The notes under the pieces are model-generated. The model did not search any database. It saw only the letters and a list, made by a program, of their open reading frames with translations, and was not told the DNA's origin. This document shows, piece by piece, positions 17,064 to 25,859 of a stretch of 59,053 bases of DNA. The number at the start of each line of letters is the position of its first letter. The stretch's first letter is position 1. The position numbers and the translations under genes were made by a program. The DNA comes from Edaphobacter aggregans DSM 19364 (GTDB lineage Bacteria; Acidobacteriota; Terriglobia; Terriglobales; Acidobacteriaceae), in the NCBI RefSeq assembly GCF_000745965.1, contig NZ_JQKI01000042.1, forward strand, positions 1 to 59,053. Reading direction: 5' to 3'.

Positions 17064-18047
17064 ATGACCATCGCTACCCAACTCGAGCTGCTGGACCTGA
17101 GACACTTCTCCGCGCGCCAGCTCCGCCCCTTGCTCGAATCCGAGGCCCGCCTCTGGGAAGAACGCCTCCGCTGGAACTACCAGAGCTCCACCGAGCTCCT
17201 CCTCCAGTACCTCGACTCGCGAATCCTCCCCGGCTTCGTCGCCCTCGATCGAGGAAAGATCACCGGCTACGCCTTCTGCGTCTACGAGGGCCACAAGGCC
17301 GTCGTCGGCGACGCCTATGCTCTGGCCGGCGACCGCGAGCAGACCATGCAGGTCACCGAGATCCTCCTGCGCCGGCTGATCGACCTTCTCCTCAACTCGC
17401 CCAACATCGGCCGAATCGAATCACAGCTTCTCCTCTACGAAGCAGGCTCCATCGACCGCAGCTTCCTCGACGCCGGCTTCCACCCGCACCCCCGGCTCTT
17501 CATGGAGTACAACCTCCCCTCCCGAAGCAGTCTCCCGCAATCTCCTCTTCCCGGCGATGTCGAGATCATCCCCTGGTCCTCGCTCTACTACCAGGTCGCC
17601 GCCGAACTCATTCACGCCGCCTACACCGGCCACATCGACTCGCGCATCAACGACCAGTACTGCTCGCTCCACGGCTCGCTCCGCTTTCTGCACAACATCG
17701 TCCGCTTCCCCGGCTGCGGCGTCTTTGAAGCCGAGCAGTCCTGGCTCCTCCGCGACCGCACCACCAGCAGACTCATCGGCATGATCCTCTGTTCGCGCGT
17801 CGCCCCCGACGTAGCCCACATCACCCAGCTCTGCGTCTCCCCCTCCCACCGCGGCCGCGGCCTCGGACAGGCCCTTCTGGCTCATGCGACCCAGAGTCTC
17901 GCACTCTCCGGAACGTCGGCAATCAGCCTCACCGTCACCGAGGCCAACCGCCCCGCAGTCACCCTCTACGAAGACGCCGGATTCCGCATCCGCCACCGCT
18001 TCGACGCCATGGTCCTCGAACGCGAATCCGAGTGGTACGGCGAATAG
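17064..18047 (+). CDS. GNAT family N-acetyltransferase
   Basis: A 327-residue protein. The C-terminal half holds a GNAT fold with the acetyl-CoA motif A VSPSHRGRGLGQALL at about 257-271, followed by NRPAVTLYEDAGF. The N-terminal half (about 1-150) is a second, weaker GNAT-like domain (GYAFCVYEGHKAVVGDAYAL), so it may be a tandem GNAT. ATG 17064 is chosen over GTG 17049. It ends the + strand block. The amine acceptor is unknown. Confidence 0.8.
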   Translation: MTIATQLELLDLRHFSARQLRPLLESEARLWEERLRWNYQSSTELLLQYLDSRILPGFVALDRGKITGYAFCVYEGHKAVVGDAYALAGDREQTMQVTEILLRRLIDLLLNSPNIGRIESQLLLYEAGSIDRSFLDAGFHPHPRLFMEYNLPSRSSLPQSPLPGDVEIIPWSSLYYQVAAELIHAAYTGHIDSRINDQYCSLHGSLRFLHNIVRFPGCGVFEAEQSWLLRDRTTSRLIGMILCSRVAPDVAHITQLCVSPSHRGRGLGQALLAHATQSLALSGTSAISLTVTEANRPAVTLYEDAGFRIRHRFDAMVLERESEWYGE

Positions 18048-18132
18048 CTCCGCAATCTCTCTCGCGCGCGACGCAATTCGCACCTCCCACAACCTTGTCA
18101 TCCTGAGGCCCGCACGGCGTTCCACCGTCGCA

Positions 18133-18522
18133 TTACTGAACGATCAATTTGCCTTTCATGTTTGGGTGGAGTGTGCAGATGTAGTTGTACGTGCCTTTCT
18201 TCCGTGCGACGTAGCGCCACGCTGCTCCCGTTTGGATGGTCCCGGAATCGAAAGCAGGCTTTTGGGGGTCGCCATCCTCCGTTGCGGTGTGGGGCACGAT
18301 GTCGTCGTTCTTCCACTCCACGGTGTCGCCCGCATGAACGGTCACGGTTGCCGGTTCAAACTTGAGCTCGCGGATCACAACCGTAACCACCTTGGGTGGA
18401 ACGCTTCCTGAATTCGCTGGCCGGCCTGCGCTCGCATGCGACGGGAATCCCGCCGCTGCGATCAGCGCGAGCGCGGCCAACAGAACCAGCGTTACCGATG
18501 CTAGATTCGGTCTGCGGTGCAT
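18133..18522 (-). CDS. Secreted cupredoxin (plastocyanin/amicyanin-like)
   Basis: A 129-residue type 1 copper protein. A signal peptide covers about 1-32 (LVLLAALALIAAAGFPSHASA). The cupredoxin domain has LKFEPATVTVHAGDTVEW, then the ligands His78 (VPHTA), Cys116, His119 and Met122 in YICTLHPNMKG. All four ligands are present, so it should bind one Cu and pass electrons in the periplasm. I use ATG 18522, with AAGGACGAGG just upstream. The in-frame TTG at 18543 overlaps the end of the DUF4142 gene. The two genes are therefore almost contiguous and probably one transcript. Confidence 0.85.
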   Translation of the reverse strand: MHRRPNLASVTLVLLAALALIAAAGFPSHASAGRPANSGSVPPKVVTVVIRELKFEPATVTVHAGDTVEWKNDDIVPHTATEDGDPQKPAFDSGTIQTGAAWRYVARKKGTYNYICTLHPNMKGKLIVQ

Positions 18523-18535
18523 AGGTTCCTCGTCC

Positions 18536-19163
18536 TTAGTCAAGGCTCGAGTGGGAAGACTTCCCGTCGCGCTCGACAGCGGACTGTACCCGCTGGGCGT
18601 GCTGCAGGTGACCTTCGAACAGTGGCACGGCCCCTTGCAGGGCTGCCTTCAGGTCAGCGTTCTGCGCGCTCGGGATTAACACCTTCTTGGTGGGCGTCGA
18701 TAACGGCCTGGTGATAAGCCACCTCGTTGTCGATGTAAGCTTCCTCGAACTCCTTACCCTTCAGGCCCCGGAGCTTCTGCATCATCTGCTGTGCCTGCGT
18801 CTTAAGCGAGTCGCTGGTCGCGCTGTCTGCCGGAGTCACGTTGAGTTTCGCCGAGAGGTCGTTCACAGCCGTCTGCACGGACGAGTGATCGGTAATCATC
18901 TGTTGCGCGAAGTCTTTGACCTGCTTGTCCTTCGCTTTTGACATCGCCAGCTTGGCGTAATCGATGTCAATCTGGTCGGCGATGCCGACGATTCCCACGA
19001 TCTGTGGATCGGTCGGAGCATCTCCTTGTTGCGCGTTCGCTCTCGCCGGATGCAGCCCAAGCGCGAATATGATCGTTGCTACTGCACATATGGCCTTGTA
19101 TCGGCTGTGCATACCTGTGTTCGACATACTCAGACCTTTCAACATACTTACCTCTTTCGACAT
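18536..19163 (-). pseudogene. DUF4142 family protein, frameshifted near the C-terminus
   Basis: A secreted four-helix (ferritin-like) DUF4142 protein: signal peptide (AICAVATIIFALGLHPARANA), then DQIDIDYAKLAMSKAKDKQV, KDFAQQMITDHSSVQTAVND and LRGLKGKEFEEAYIDNEVAY. The frame ends early at 18654 after VIDAHQEGVNPERAER. Reading GCCACC in place of GCCCACC restores VIDATKKVLIPSAQNADLKA and continues through FEGHLQHAQRVQSAVERD to a TAA at 18536-18538, the normal family ending. One extra C therefore removes about 40 residues and adds a foreign tail. Several in-frame ATGs lie at 19163, 19145, 19127 and 19112; I use 19163, preceded by GGAG. The function of the family is unknown. Confidence 0.8.
19112..19163 (-). 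repeat. 18-bp tandem repeat carrying ATG starts
   Basis: Read on the minus strand, GTATGTCGAAAGAGGTAA, GTATGTTGAAAGGTCTGA and GTATGTCGAACACAGGTA follow each other with an exact 18-bp period. Each unit contains an in-frame ATG (19163, 19145, 19127). The second and third ATG are each preceded by a purine-rich AGAGG or AAAGG contributed by the previous unit. The encoded peptide is MSKEVS-MLKGLS-MSNTGM. Confidence 0.7.
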
Positions 19164-19202
19164 ACTTGTTTCTCCATAGTTTTCGTTGAAAAGTGGATCC
19201 AT

Positions 19203-19436
19203 GAAGTAACAAATCCCAGTGCAGGTACTGGGCCACTATGGAAGCGCTCTCCCAAAAAGGCAGGATTCGAATGTAAGTTGCCGAATTAACTTGTCTTGGT
19301 CTTGGAGGATAACTTCGGGCAAAACCTCAAAGTCTCGAGGTGCTTCGACGAATTCGCGACGGACCCCCGACAATGGCGGTTTCCCGTCGTGTTTGCTGCC
19401 ACGGCGAAAGATTTGCATCGGAGAGTTGAAGGAACG
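19203..19436. other. Non-coding stretch upstream of the DUF4142 gene
   Basis: No gene is supported. The minus-strand side next to 19203 should hold the promoter of the DUF4142-cupredoxin pair; I see no convincing -35/-10 pair. Confidence 0.4.
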
Positions 19437-19553
19437 ATCTTGACCCGGAACTCTATCTGCGCCACCTCCTCGAACGCATCGCCGACCATCCCATCAACCG
19501 CATCAACGAACTTCTACTGGTACCTCACCGCACGGCCGACCCATCTCACCTAA
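19437..19553 (+). pseudogene. IS66-type transposase, C-terminal remnant
   Basis: The frame reads LDPELYLRHLLERIADHPIN followed by RINELL, which matches the conserved C-terminus of IS66 family TnpC proteins (RIADHPINRIDELLPW). After ELL the frame slips and the end WYLTARPTHLT with stop is read in another frame. Nothing upstream resembles the rest of the transposase, so only about 35 codons remain. Confidence 0.7.
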
Positions 19554-19595
19554 ATCTCAAGTGTCCACTTGAGAAATCAAATGGACACTTGAGAT
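19554..19595. repeat. Perfect 14-bp inverted repeat
   Basis: ATCTCAAGTGTCCA (19554-19567) and TGGACACTTGAGAT (19582-19595) are exact reverse complements with a 14-nt spacer that itself starts CTTGAG. It directly follows the IS66 remnant. It may be an element end, a target-site scar or an RNA hairpin; there is no T-run for a terminator. Confidence 0.6.
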
Positions 19596-19868
19596 CTCCG
19601 AGAGTCTCCCTCCCACACTAAGTTCAAGGCGACACTTATGCTTCGCGCATAAGCGTTGATACACTCATGAGTTGTGAAGCCAACCGGTGAGCTTCCCGAA
19701 GCACTTAAGCGTGCCATACGAAGTCGCATATTGCATCCAGATCCTTGCTCCCTGGATAGGAGTGAGGCTCCTCGAACCGATGACGAGATTAGCGCCATCG
19801 TTTGGTTGACCTTTAGCAATTCGTGACAGCCATTTCCTTCACCGAGACCGTCGCATGCAACATTGATG
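19596..19868. other. Non-coding stretch
   Basis: No supported gene. One minus-strand frame is open (19577-19819) but resembles nothing I know and overlaps the inverted repeat. Confidence 0.35.
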
Positions 19869-20111
19869 TCAGACAGTTGCCCTGACGCTGCCTGGAACAG
19901 AGTGTGCTACGTCCTTCAGAATCTCCCGGCAAAGCTCGCCGTCGGACGTCATGCGGGCGAGAGTCAGGCCCCCAACCATGGACGCGAACGCAACGATTGC
20001 CTGCCGTCTTCGTAACGCCTTTGTTTTACCTGGCGCTACTCCGCCCAGAAAGTCGATCATCTGACGCTCTCCACCAGTCACTGCATCCTTCACCGAGGAG
20101 CACCATACCAC
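19869..20111 (-). pseudogene. TetR-family regulator, C-terminal remnant
   Basis: The 80-residue frame reads DFLGGVAPGKTKALRRRQAI followed by VAFASMVGGLTLARMTSDGE, a pattern typical of the C-terminal ligand domain of TetR regulators (RRR-AIA-FATMVGAL-LARA). The N-terminal helix-turn-helix is absent, so the gene is truncated. It points away from the DUF302 gene and may once have controlled a divergent neighbour. Confidence 0.6.
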
Positions 20112-20215
20112 GTCAATCCAAGGCAGAACTCAGGCGCACATTATGCCCAAGGATCTCTGGAGCGGCGGCGGTGGGTGGCCGGTGAACTGTGCAGACGTAT
20201 TAACGGGAGAGGATC

Positions 20216-20821
20216 ATGAGCATTTCGCGAGTATTTCAGATGGCCTCCGGCCTTGCACTCGGCTTAGCCGCGTGTGTCGGAATGTCGGCTCAAACAGCAA
20301 CAACAACAACAGGAGAGGCAGCGCATATGAGCATTCAAGAAGTTCACGTCCAACGAGTGAGTATCATTACCACCGAACCCTTTGACACGGTGGTTGCCCG
20401 CATCGACGCGGCGATCGGTCATCCGGATATGGCTGCATTTCGCAAGAGCTTGTCCGCTGCGCAAAATGAAGCCGAAATGGAAAAGGTTGTCGCTCCGGTA
20501 ACGCAACCGAACGGCCTTATGGAGTTTACGCGGTTCGACCACGGTGGGGTTCTCAGGACAGAGAATGGAACCGCCAAACCAAGAATTCTCCGCATTGTTG
20601 CAGGGAATCCACTGATCATGAAAGAAATGGTGAAGCATGTTGTTGACGCAGGCTCATATGCGCCAGTAACTATCCTCATTGAGGAGCGCCCGGATAGCGT
20701 CCGCATCTCGTATGACAGGATGACCTCCTATCTTGCACCGTATGGGAACAGCGATGCTCTCAAAGTAGCGGGGGAACTCGACGCAAAGGTCGAAAGGATT
20801 CTGACTGCGGCGGCGAAATAA
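20216..20821 (+). CDS. DUF302 domain protein, exported
   Basis: A 201-residue protein with a signal peptide (MASGLALGLAACVGMSAQ). The DUF302 fold follows: VSIITTEPFDTVVARIDAAI, then FTRFDHGGVLRTENGTAKPR and MVKHVVDAGSYAPVTILIEE. The family is small, often periplasmic, and of unknown function. The start ATG 20216 has a good GGGAGAGG site 6 bp before it. It stands alone between the TetR remnant and an IS110 element. Confidence 0.8.
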   Translation: MSISRVFQMASGLALGLAACVGMSAQTATTTTGEAAHMSIQEVHVQRVSIITTEPFDTVVARIDAAIGHPDMAAFRKSLSAAQNEAEMEKVVAPVTQPNGLMEFTRFDHGGVLRTENGTAKPRILRIVAGNPLIMKEMVKHVVDAGSYAPVTILIEERPDSVRISYDRMTSYLAPYGNSDALKVAGELDAKVERILTAAAK

Positions 20822-21041
20822 GTTTGGCATTTTCCATCTGTGCCCCCACGAGGTTGCCCTCGGCGGATTTTGAGGGCTATTAGTCTAGCGGTGTGTTGGC
20901 AGCTTCCATGAGAAGGCCGGGTAAGTCGGACCAGCGACGAGCAGGGTCCAAACATAGAGTTAATGAGATGGTCCGCCGCTTGATTCACCTGGGTTAGTAG
21001 GTGGATCGTGGTGGCAGTTCCTGTGAAGGAGGATCATCGAC
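20822..21041 (+). other. IS110 element 5' flank with a hairpin
   Basis: This 220-bp stretch lies between the DUF302 stop and the transposase start and holds no gene. GCCCTC (20856-20861) and GAGGGC (20872-20877) form a hairpin with a 10-nt loop. A clear ribosome site GAAGGAGGATC lies before ATG 21042. Part of it should be the left end of the IS110 element and may carry its guide (bridge) RNA, but I cannot place the element boundary. Confidence 0.4.
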
Positions 21042-22062
21042 ATGCAGATACATTCAGTTGGCATCGACCTTGGCAAGACAACCTTTCACCTTGTAGCGCT
21101 CCGGCGCAGCCGGCAAGGTGCTTGTGCGGAAGAAGTTCACGCAGAAGCAGTTGCTGGCTTACACCGCGAACATGCAGACCTCTCTGATCGGCCTGGAGGC
21201 GTGCTCCGGCGCCCCTTTCCTCGGCCGGGCGCTGCACAAGCAGGGGCACGATGTCCGGCTGATTCCAGCCCAGTTTGTGAAGCCCTTCGTGAAGTCGAAC
21301 AAGAACGACTTCATCGACGCGGAGGCGATCGCCGAGGCCGTTGAACGCAAGAACATGCGCTTTGTTCCGATCAAGACGGACGATCAGCTGGATTTGCAGG
21401 CGATCGATCGAGTGCGGGACCGGCTCATCGCGCGGCGTACAGCAGTGATCAACCAGTTAAGGGCGTTTCTGCTCGAACGTGGCCTGGTGTTTGCGCAGAC
21501 GCCAGCCAAGCTCAAGGCCGCCATGGCGGACATCCTCGAGAACGCAGAGTCCGACCTGACGCCGCGGATGCGCAACCTGATCGATGGGTTGTGGAGTGAG
21601 TGGAGGCTTGTTGAGCAGCAGATTGAAGAGCTGAACGATGAACTGGAACGGATCTCTGCCGCGGATGCGGGCTGCACGCGCATTCGCAAGATACCAGGCA
21701 TAGGCCCAGTCGTGGCCACGGCCATCGTCGCTGCCATCGGCAACGGTGCTGCGTTCAACAAGGGGCGAGAGTTCGCAGCCTGGCTCGGCATCGTGCCCCG
21801 TCAGTACTCGACCGGTGGTAAGGCGAAGCTGTTTGGCATCAGTAAACGGGGCAACGCGTACCTGCGCAAGATCCTGATTCATGGCGCGCGAGCGGCGGTA
21901 CTGCATATCAAGCGCGACCGAGCACCGATTGGAGCGTGGCTCGATGCACTCGACGCCAGAGCGCACAAGAACGTCGTCGTAGTCGCCATGGCCAACAAGC
22001 TGGCCCGCATCGCCTGGGCTGTGCTCTCCAGCGGCAACGAGTACAGACCCGTCGCAACCTAA
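21042..22062 (+). pseudogene. IS110-family transposase with 1-bp frameshift (copy B)
   Basis: A near-complete DEDD transposase of about 339 residues. The N-terminus MQIHSVGIDLGKTTFHLVAL is in one frame. The rest (VLVRKKFTQKQLLAYTANMQ ... GNEYRPVAT) is in the next frame from 21118. Removing one C from CTCC at 21099-21102 joins them as HLVALGAAGKVLVRKKF. The RuvC-like acidic residues (GIDLGK, GLEACSG, NDFIDAEAI) and the C-terminal domain (IPGIGPVVATAIVAAIG, YSTGGKAKLFGISKRGNAYL) are all intact. It is a different subtype from copies A, C and D. It is probably recently inactivated, or the extra base is a sequencing error. Confidence 0.85.
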
Positions 22063-22063
22063 C

Positions 22064-22120
22064 GGTGTGGAAAAGGCGCCTTCGGCTTGGAAGCGCTGCG
22101 CGCTCCCACTTTCCCACACC
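22064..22120 (+). other. Hairpin directly after the IS110 copy B transposase
   Basis: GGTGTGGAAA just after the stop codon pairs with TTTCCCACACC (22110-22120), leaving one bulged base and a 36-nt loop that is itself GC-rich and can pair. It has no T-run, so it is not a simple terminator. It could be the right-end structure of the element. Confidence 0.45.
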
Positions 22121-22384
22121 ACCACCACGACGGCTTGAAGCTTCTCCACCGAAGTCTGCACAGGGTAAGTAACGACGAAAGAACAGTCACAACGGCGTGT
22201 CCGCAACCTGGTGTTACGAATGGTCTTCAACGACCGACGAGTTTTAAAAGGACAGACACGCGCGCAACTCATCCTGGCCAGGAGAACTACTCTCCGCCCA
22301 AAGGCCGAATACATTTGCGCAGACTTGTCTTCTCGACCAAACTTTACCTTGCAGTCGCGCGGCGGACCATACATTCGTAACAGT
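22121..22384. other. Non-coding spacer between two IS110 elements
   Basis: No gene is supported. Minus-strand frames here (for example one at 22344-22568) match nothing I know. The right end of copy B and the left end of copy C must lie in 22121-22622. Confidence 0.4.
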
Positions 22385-22622
22385 CCCCCACCGGTGTTTC
22401 CGACCCGCGATAGATGAAACGTGCAAGCGTGTTGGTGTAGAGTGTTTTCGCGTCGTGGGCATAGAGGTCGGTATGAGTTTGGTGCGCATCAGCCCGTGTA
22501 ACAGTCGGACCCGGAACCCCTTGAGCACCCCGGATTGTCGCCACGGGCGGTTTACCGCCCCGGAGCACGCTTTCTAGATTTCTTCAATCGGGGCTCCACG
22601 CCAGCGGCGCAGAGGAGGAGCG
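22385..22622 (+). ncRNA. Candidate IS110 bridge-RNA region upstream of copy C transposase
   Basis: About 240 bp without a gene precede an intact IS110 transposase. It contains a perfect hairpin GGGCGG-TTTA-CCGCCC (22545-22560) and a possible GCTCC/GGAGC stem close to the start. IS110 elements are known to transcribe a bridge RNA from the non-coding end, upstream of the transposase in many members. Position, length and structure fit, but no guide loops were matched to flanking DNA, so this is a candidate only. Confidence 0.3.
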
Positions 22623-23855
22623 ATGGAACTTCTGCATCCGCATTGCGCTGGTCTCGATATTCACAAGGAGACGGTGGTGGCCTGCGTTCGTCACCTGAGG
22701 AACGGCAAGGTGACGACCGGGATTAAGACGTTCAAGACAACCACCGAGGAACTGATAGCCCTCTCCGATTGGCTTACAACGGAAGGTTGTACGCATATCG
22801 TCATGGAGGCCACCGGCGTCTACTGGAAGCCGGTCTGGCATATTCTCTCCGACGGCGAGTTCGACTTGGTGCTGGCAAACGCCGGGCACGTCAAAAATGT
22901 GCCGGGGCGCAAGACCGACGTTAACGACGCCGCGTGGCTGGCCGAGCTGATGGCCCATGGACTGGTCAAGGCGAGCTTTGTGCCCGACCAACCAACCCAG
23001 CAAATGCGCGATCTGCTGCGTACCCGCAAGCAGTTCGGGCGCGAGCGCAGCAGTCATATTCAGCGCATCCAGAAGACGCTGGAGGACGCCAATATCAAGC
23101 TGGATTTGGTGGTCACCGATGTTCTGGGTCTCTCTGGCCGCCGCATCCTTGAGGCCCTGATCGCTGGCCAGACCGTTCCCCATGCACTAGCCGCACTGGC
23201 AGATCGGCGGATTCACGCCACCTCGGCGCAACTGGAAGCGGCGTTGCGCGGCAGGGTGACGGATCATCATCGCTTCATGCTGAAGCTGCATCTGGACCAG
23301 ATCGATGCCCAGGACGCGGCCATCGCTCGCATCGATAAGGAGGTCGCCGGCAACGTCGAACCTTTTCGGGTCGCCCTCGAAATGCTGAACGGCATTCCTG
23401 GCGTCAGCTCACTCTCCGCCCAGGTGATCATCGCCGAGATCGGTGTCGATATGAGCCGCTTTGAAACCGCCGGTCACCTGATTTCCTGGGCTGGACTCTG
23501 TCCCCGCAACGATGAAAGCGCGGGCAAGCGGCGCTCCAGTCGCATGAAGAAAGGTGCGCCGTGGCTCAAGACCACTCTAGTGCAATGCGCCTGGGCGGCC
23601 GCGCGCACCAAGGACAGCTACTTCCAGGCCCAATACCACCGCCTGCGCAGCCGCCGCGGCCCCAAAAAAGCTATCGGAGCCGTAGCCTCCTCCTTGCTCA
23701 CTGCCGCTTACCATATGCTCAAGTCTGGAACCCTCTACCAGGATCTCGGCGCTAACCACTTCAACCATCGCGCCAAAGACAAGCAAGCCCTTCACCTCAT
23801 CCACCGCTTGAAGAACTTGGGATTCAACGTCCAAATCACGCCCTCGGCAGCCTGA
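22623..23855 (+). CDS. IS110-family transposase, intact (copy C)
   Basis: A 410-residue DEDD transposase, the only uninterrupted one in the window. The RuvC-like N-terminal domain shows GLDIHKETVVACV (Asp), MEATGVYWKPVW (Glu) and GRKTDVNDAAWLAELMAHGL (Asp/Asp). The C-terminal Transposase_20 domain has LNGIPGVSSLSAQVIIAEIG and WAGLCPRNDESAGKRRSSRM, with the serine region, then KGAPWLKTTLVQCAWAAARTK. The start ATG 22623 follows GAGGAGCG. IS110 enzymes recombine circular intermediates into target sites chosen by a bridge RNA. Nothing visible would prevent this one from working. Confidence 0.92.
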   Translation: MELLHPHCAGLDIHKETVVACVRHLRNGKVTTGIKTFKTTTEELIALSDWLTTEGCTHIVMEATGVYWKPVWHILSDGEFDLVLANAGHVKNVPGRKTDVNDAAWLAELMAHGLVKASFVPDQPTQQMRDLLRTRKQFGRERSSHIQRIQKTLEDANIKLDLVVTDVLGLSGRRILEALIAGQTVPHALAALADRRIHATSAQLEAALRGRVTDHHRFMLKLHLDQIDAQDAAIARIDKEVAGNVEPFRVALEMLNGIPGVSSLSAQVIIAEIGVDMSRFETAGHLISWAGLCPRNDESAGKRRSSRMKKGAPWLKTTLVQCAWAAARTKDSYFQAQYHRLRSRRGPKKAIGAVASSLLTAAYHMLKSGTLYQDLGANHFNHRAKDKQALHLIHRLKNLGFNVQITPSAA

Positions 23856-24083
23856 TCGAGATTCTGTTTCTTTCTAGTCTCGTCCCTGCCCGTGACCTGC
23901 CTGAATCTACTCGGCAGCAAGTCAGAAAACTCAGGGTAGGTCACGGAAGCCGTAACGCCCTACGCGCCACTTGCCACCGCAAAATCCTGTCAAGCCCCAA
24001 AACAGCACAACCCACACAAAACAAAAGAAATATAAAATGCCGATTAATTACCTCCGGCCTGCTACACTTTAAACAGATAAGAA
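23856..24083. other. 3' flank of IS110 copy C and guaB downstream region
   Basis: No gene. CCGTGACCTGCCTGA (23890-23904) pairs with TCAGGGTAGGTCACGG (23931-23946), about 14-15 pairs with one bulge and one G-U. It begins 34 bp after the transposase stop and may mark the element end. The rest (about 23950-24080) is A-rich and featureless. Confidence 0.45.
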
Positions 24084-24113
24084 AAAGCCCCGGTCGCACC
24101 GGGGCTTTTTCTC
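24084..24113 (-). terminator. Rho-independent terminator downstream of guaB (bidirectional)
   Basis: AAAAAGCCCCGG-TCGCA-CCGGGGCTTTTT is a perfect GC-rich stem flanked by A and T runs, so it can stop transcripts from both sides. It lies about 145 bp after guaB and also protects it from IS110 transcription. Confidence 0.85.
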
Positions 24114-24135
24114 GATTAAAGCTCAGTAAACCCAA

Positions 24136-24180
24136 TCGAATCAAGAGTTTGATACTTAAACCGCCTCGAATCAAGACTTT
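24136..24180. repeat. Direct repeat TCGAATCAAGASTTT x2
   Basis: TCGAATCAAGAGTTT (24136-24150) and TCGAATCAAGACTTT (24166-24180) are spaced by exactly 30 bp, between the terminator and guaB. The role is unknown. Confidence 0.45.
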
Positions 24181-24255
24181 ACCCTGTTAAAATCGTGCAG
24201 GCAACAGAAAACAGGAATCTTGAAGAGACAGAGGGGGAGGGGTCCCCCCCAACGA

Positions 24256-25779
24256 TTACTCAACGTGATAGTTCGGCGCCTCACGCGTAATGATCACGTC
24301 GTGAACATGGCTCTCGCGCAATCCAGCTCCCGAGATCCGTATGAACTTCGCGTTCTGCTGCAACTCCGTGATCGTTGCGCACCCGAGATATCCCATGCCC
24401 GAGCGCAAACCGCCGACGAGCTGATACACCATGCTCTCCAGCGGCCCGCGATGCGGAACGCGGCCTTCAATGCCCTCCGGCACGAACTTCGCGAGGCGAT
24501 TGGACGAGCCGTTCTCCCGCGCCGTAAGGTTCGGCCGCTCCGTCGAGGCGTCTGCAATGTCGTCCTTGCCCTGAAAGTACCGCTCGCCAGAGCCCTGCGC
24601 CATCGCGCTCAACGAGCCCATGCCGCGATACGCCTTGAAGCTGCGGCCCTGATAGAGAATCGTCTCGCCCGGCGACTCATCCACGCCGGCGAACAGCGAT
24701 CCCATCATCACCACCGAGGCTCCCGCCGCGATCGCCTTCGTCACGTCGCCCGAGTACTTGATGCCACCATCGGCGATGATCGGAATATTGTTCTCGCGCC
24801 CCGCGCGAAAGGCCTCAGAGATTGCCGTGATCTGCGGCATTCCCGCGCCCGTAACCATGCGCGTCGTACAGATCGAGCCCGGCCCGATGCCGACCTTCAC
24901 CGCATCGGCTCCAGCCTTGATCAACGCCAGCGCGCCCTCGTAGGTCGCGATGTTTCCCGCCAGCACATCGAGCTCCGGAAACCTTCGCTTCACCTCGCGA
25001 ATCGCCTCCAGCACACGCGACGAGTGTCCGTGCGCCGAATCGATCGCCAGCGCATCCACGCGAGCCCGCACCAGCTCTTCCGCGCGCTCCAGGAAGTCGC
25101 CCGTCGCGCCGATCGCTCCCGCAACGCGCAGTCGCCCCTGACAATCCTTCGACGCGTTCGGATACTTCAGCTTCTTCTGGATGTCCTTGACCGTGATCAG
25201 GCCCTTCAGCTCGTAGTCGTCGTTGACCACCAACAGCTTTTCCACGCGGTGCTTGTGCAGGATCAGCTCGGCCTGCTCCAGCGTCGTTCCCACCGCAACC
25301 GTGATCAGGTTCTCCTTAGTCATCACGTCAGAGATCGGAATGTCGGTTCGCGAGACGAACCGAAGATCGCGATTGGTCAGAATTCCGACCAGCTTCTTGT
25401 TCTTCGTCACCGGAACGCCCGAGATCTTGTAACGCCGCATCACCTCCAGCGCGTCCGCGATCGGATATTCCGGCTCAATCGTCACCGGATCGACGATCAT
25501 GCCCGACTCCGAGCGCTTCACCTTGTCGATCTCGCCCGCCTGCTGCTCGATCGTCAGGTTGCGATGGACGACGCCCATGCCTCCCTGCTGCGCCATCGCA
25601 ATGGCCAGACGTGACTCGGTCACAGTGTCCATCGCGGCCGAGAGCAGCGGCGTATTTAGGGTGATGTTTCGCGTAAGCTGCGTCTGCGTCGACACCTGAG
25701 TCGGAACGACTTCGCTGTAAGCAGGTACGAGGAGAACATCGTCGAAGGTAAGGGCTTCGGGGATCGGAAGATTAATCAT
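24256..25779 (-). CDS. guaB: Inosine-5'-monophosphate dehydrogenase
   Basis: A 507-residue enzyme that oxidises IMP to XMP with NAD+, the first committed step of GMP synthesis. The N-terminal barrel part ([20 protein letters not shown]) is followed by two CBS domains (about 95-225) and the rest of the barrel. The catalytic loop [18 protein letters not shown] places the nucleophile at Cys304. The flap region ([20 protein letters not shown]) and C-terminal [19 protein letters not shown] are complete. The start ATG 25779 opens [14 protein letters not shown]. It is transcribed toward the IS110 cluster and stands alone. Confidence 0.96.
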   Translation of the reverse strand: MINLPIPEALTFDDVLLVPAYSEVVPTQVSTQTQLTRNITLNTPLLSAAMDTVTESRLAIAMAQQGGMGVVHRNLTIEQQAGEIDKVKRSESGMIVDPVTIEPEYPIADALEVMRRYKISGVPVTKNKKLVGILTNRDLRFVSRTDIPISDVMTKENLITVAVGTTLEQAELILHKHRVEKLLVVNDDYELKGLITVKDIQKKLKYPNASKDCQGRLRVAGAIGATGDFLERAEELVRARVDALAIDSAHGHSSRVLEAIREVKRRFPELDVLAGNIATYEGALALIKAGADAVKVGIGPGSICTTRMVTGAGMPQITAISEAFRAGRENNIPIIADGGIKYSGDVTKAIAAGASVVMMGSLFAGVDESPGETILYQGRSFKAYRGMGSLSAMAQGSGERYFQGKDDIADASTERPNLTARENGSSNRLAKFVPEGIEGRVPHRGPLESMVYQLVGGLRSGMGYLGCATITELQQNAKFIRISGAGLRESHVHDVIITREAPNYHVE

Positions 25780-25859
25780 TTGTCTTTGGTCCGCGGGATG
25801 GGCCTGAGGGAGGCGATTGCCGTTGGAGATTTAATATTCAATTGTATGAGAGTCACAGA

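Noticed and set aside
22344..22568. Minus-strand ORF (TLYTNTLARFIYRGSETPVG)
   Set aside because: No recognised family, and it lies across the likely left end of IS110 copy C.
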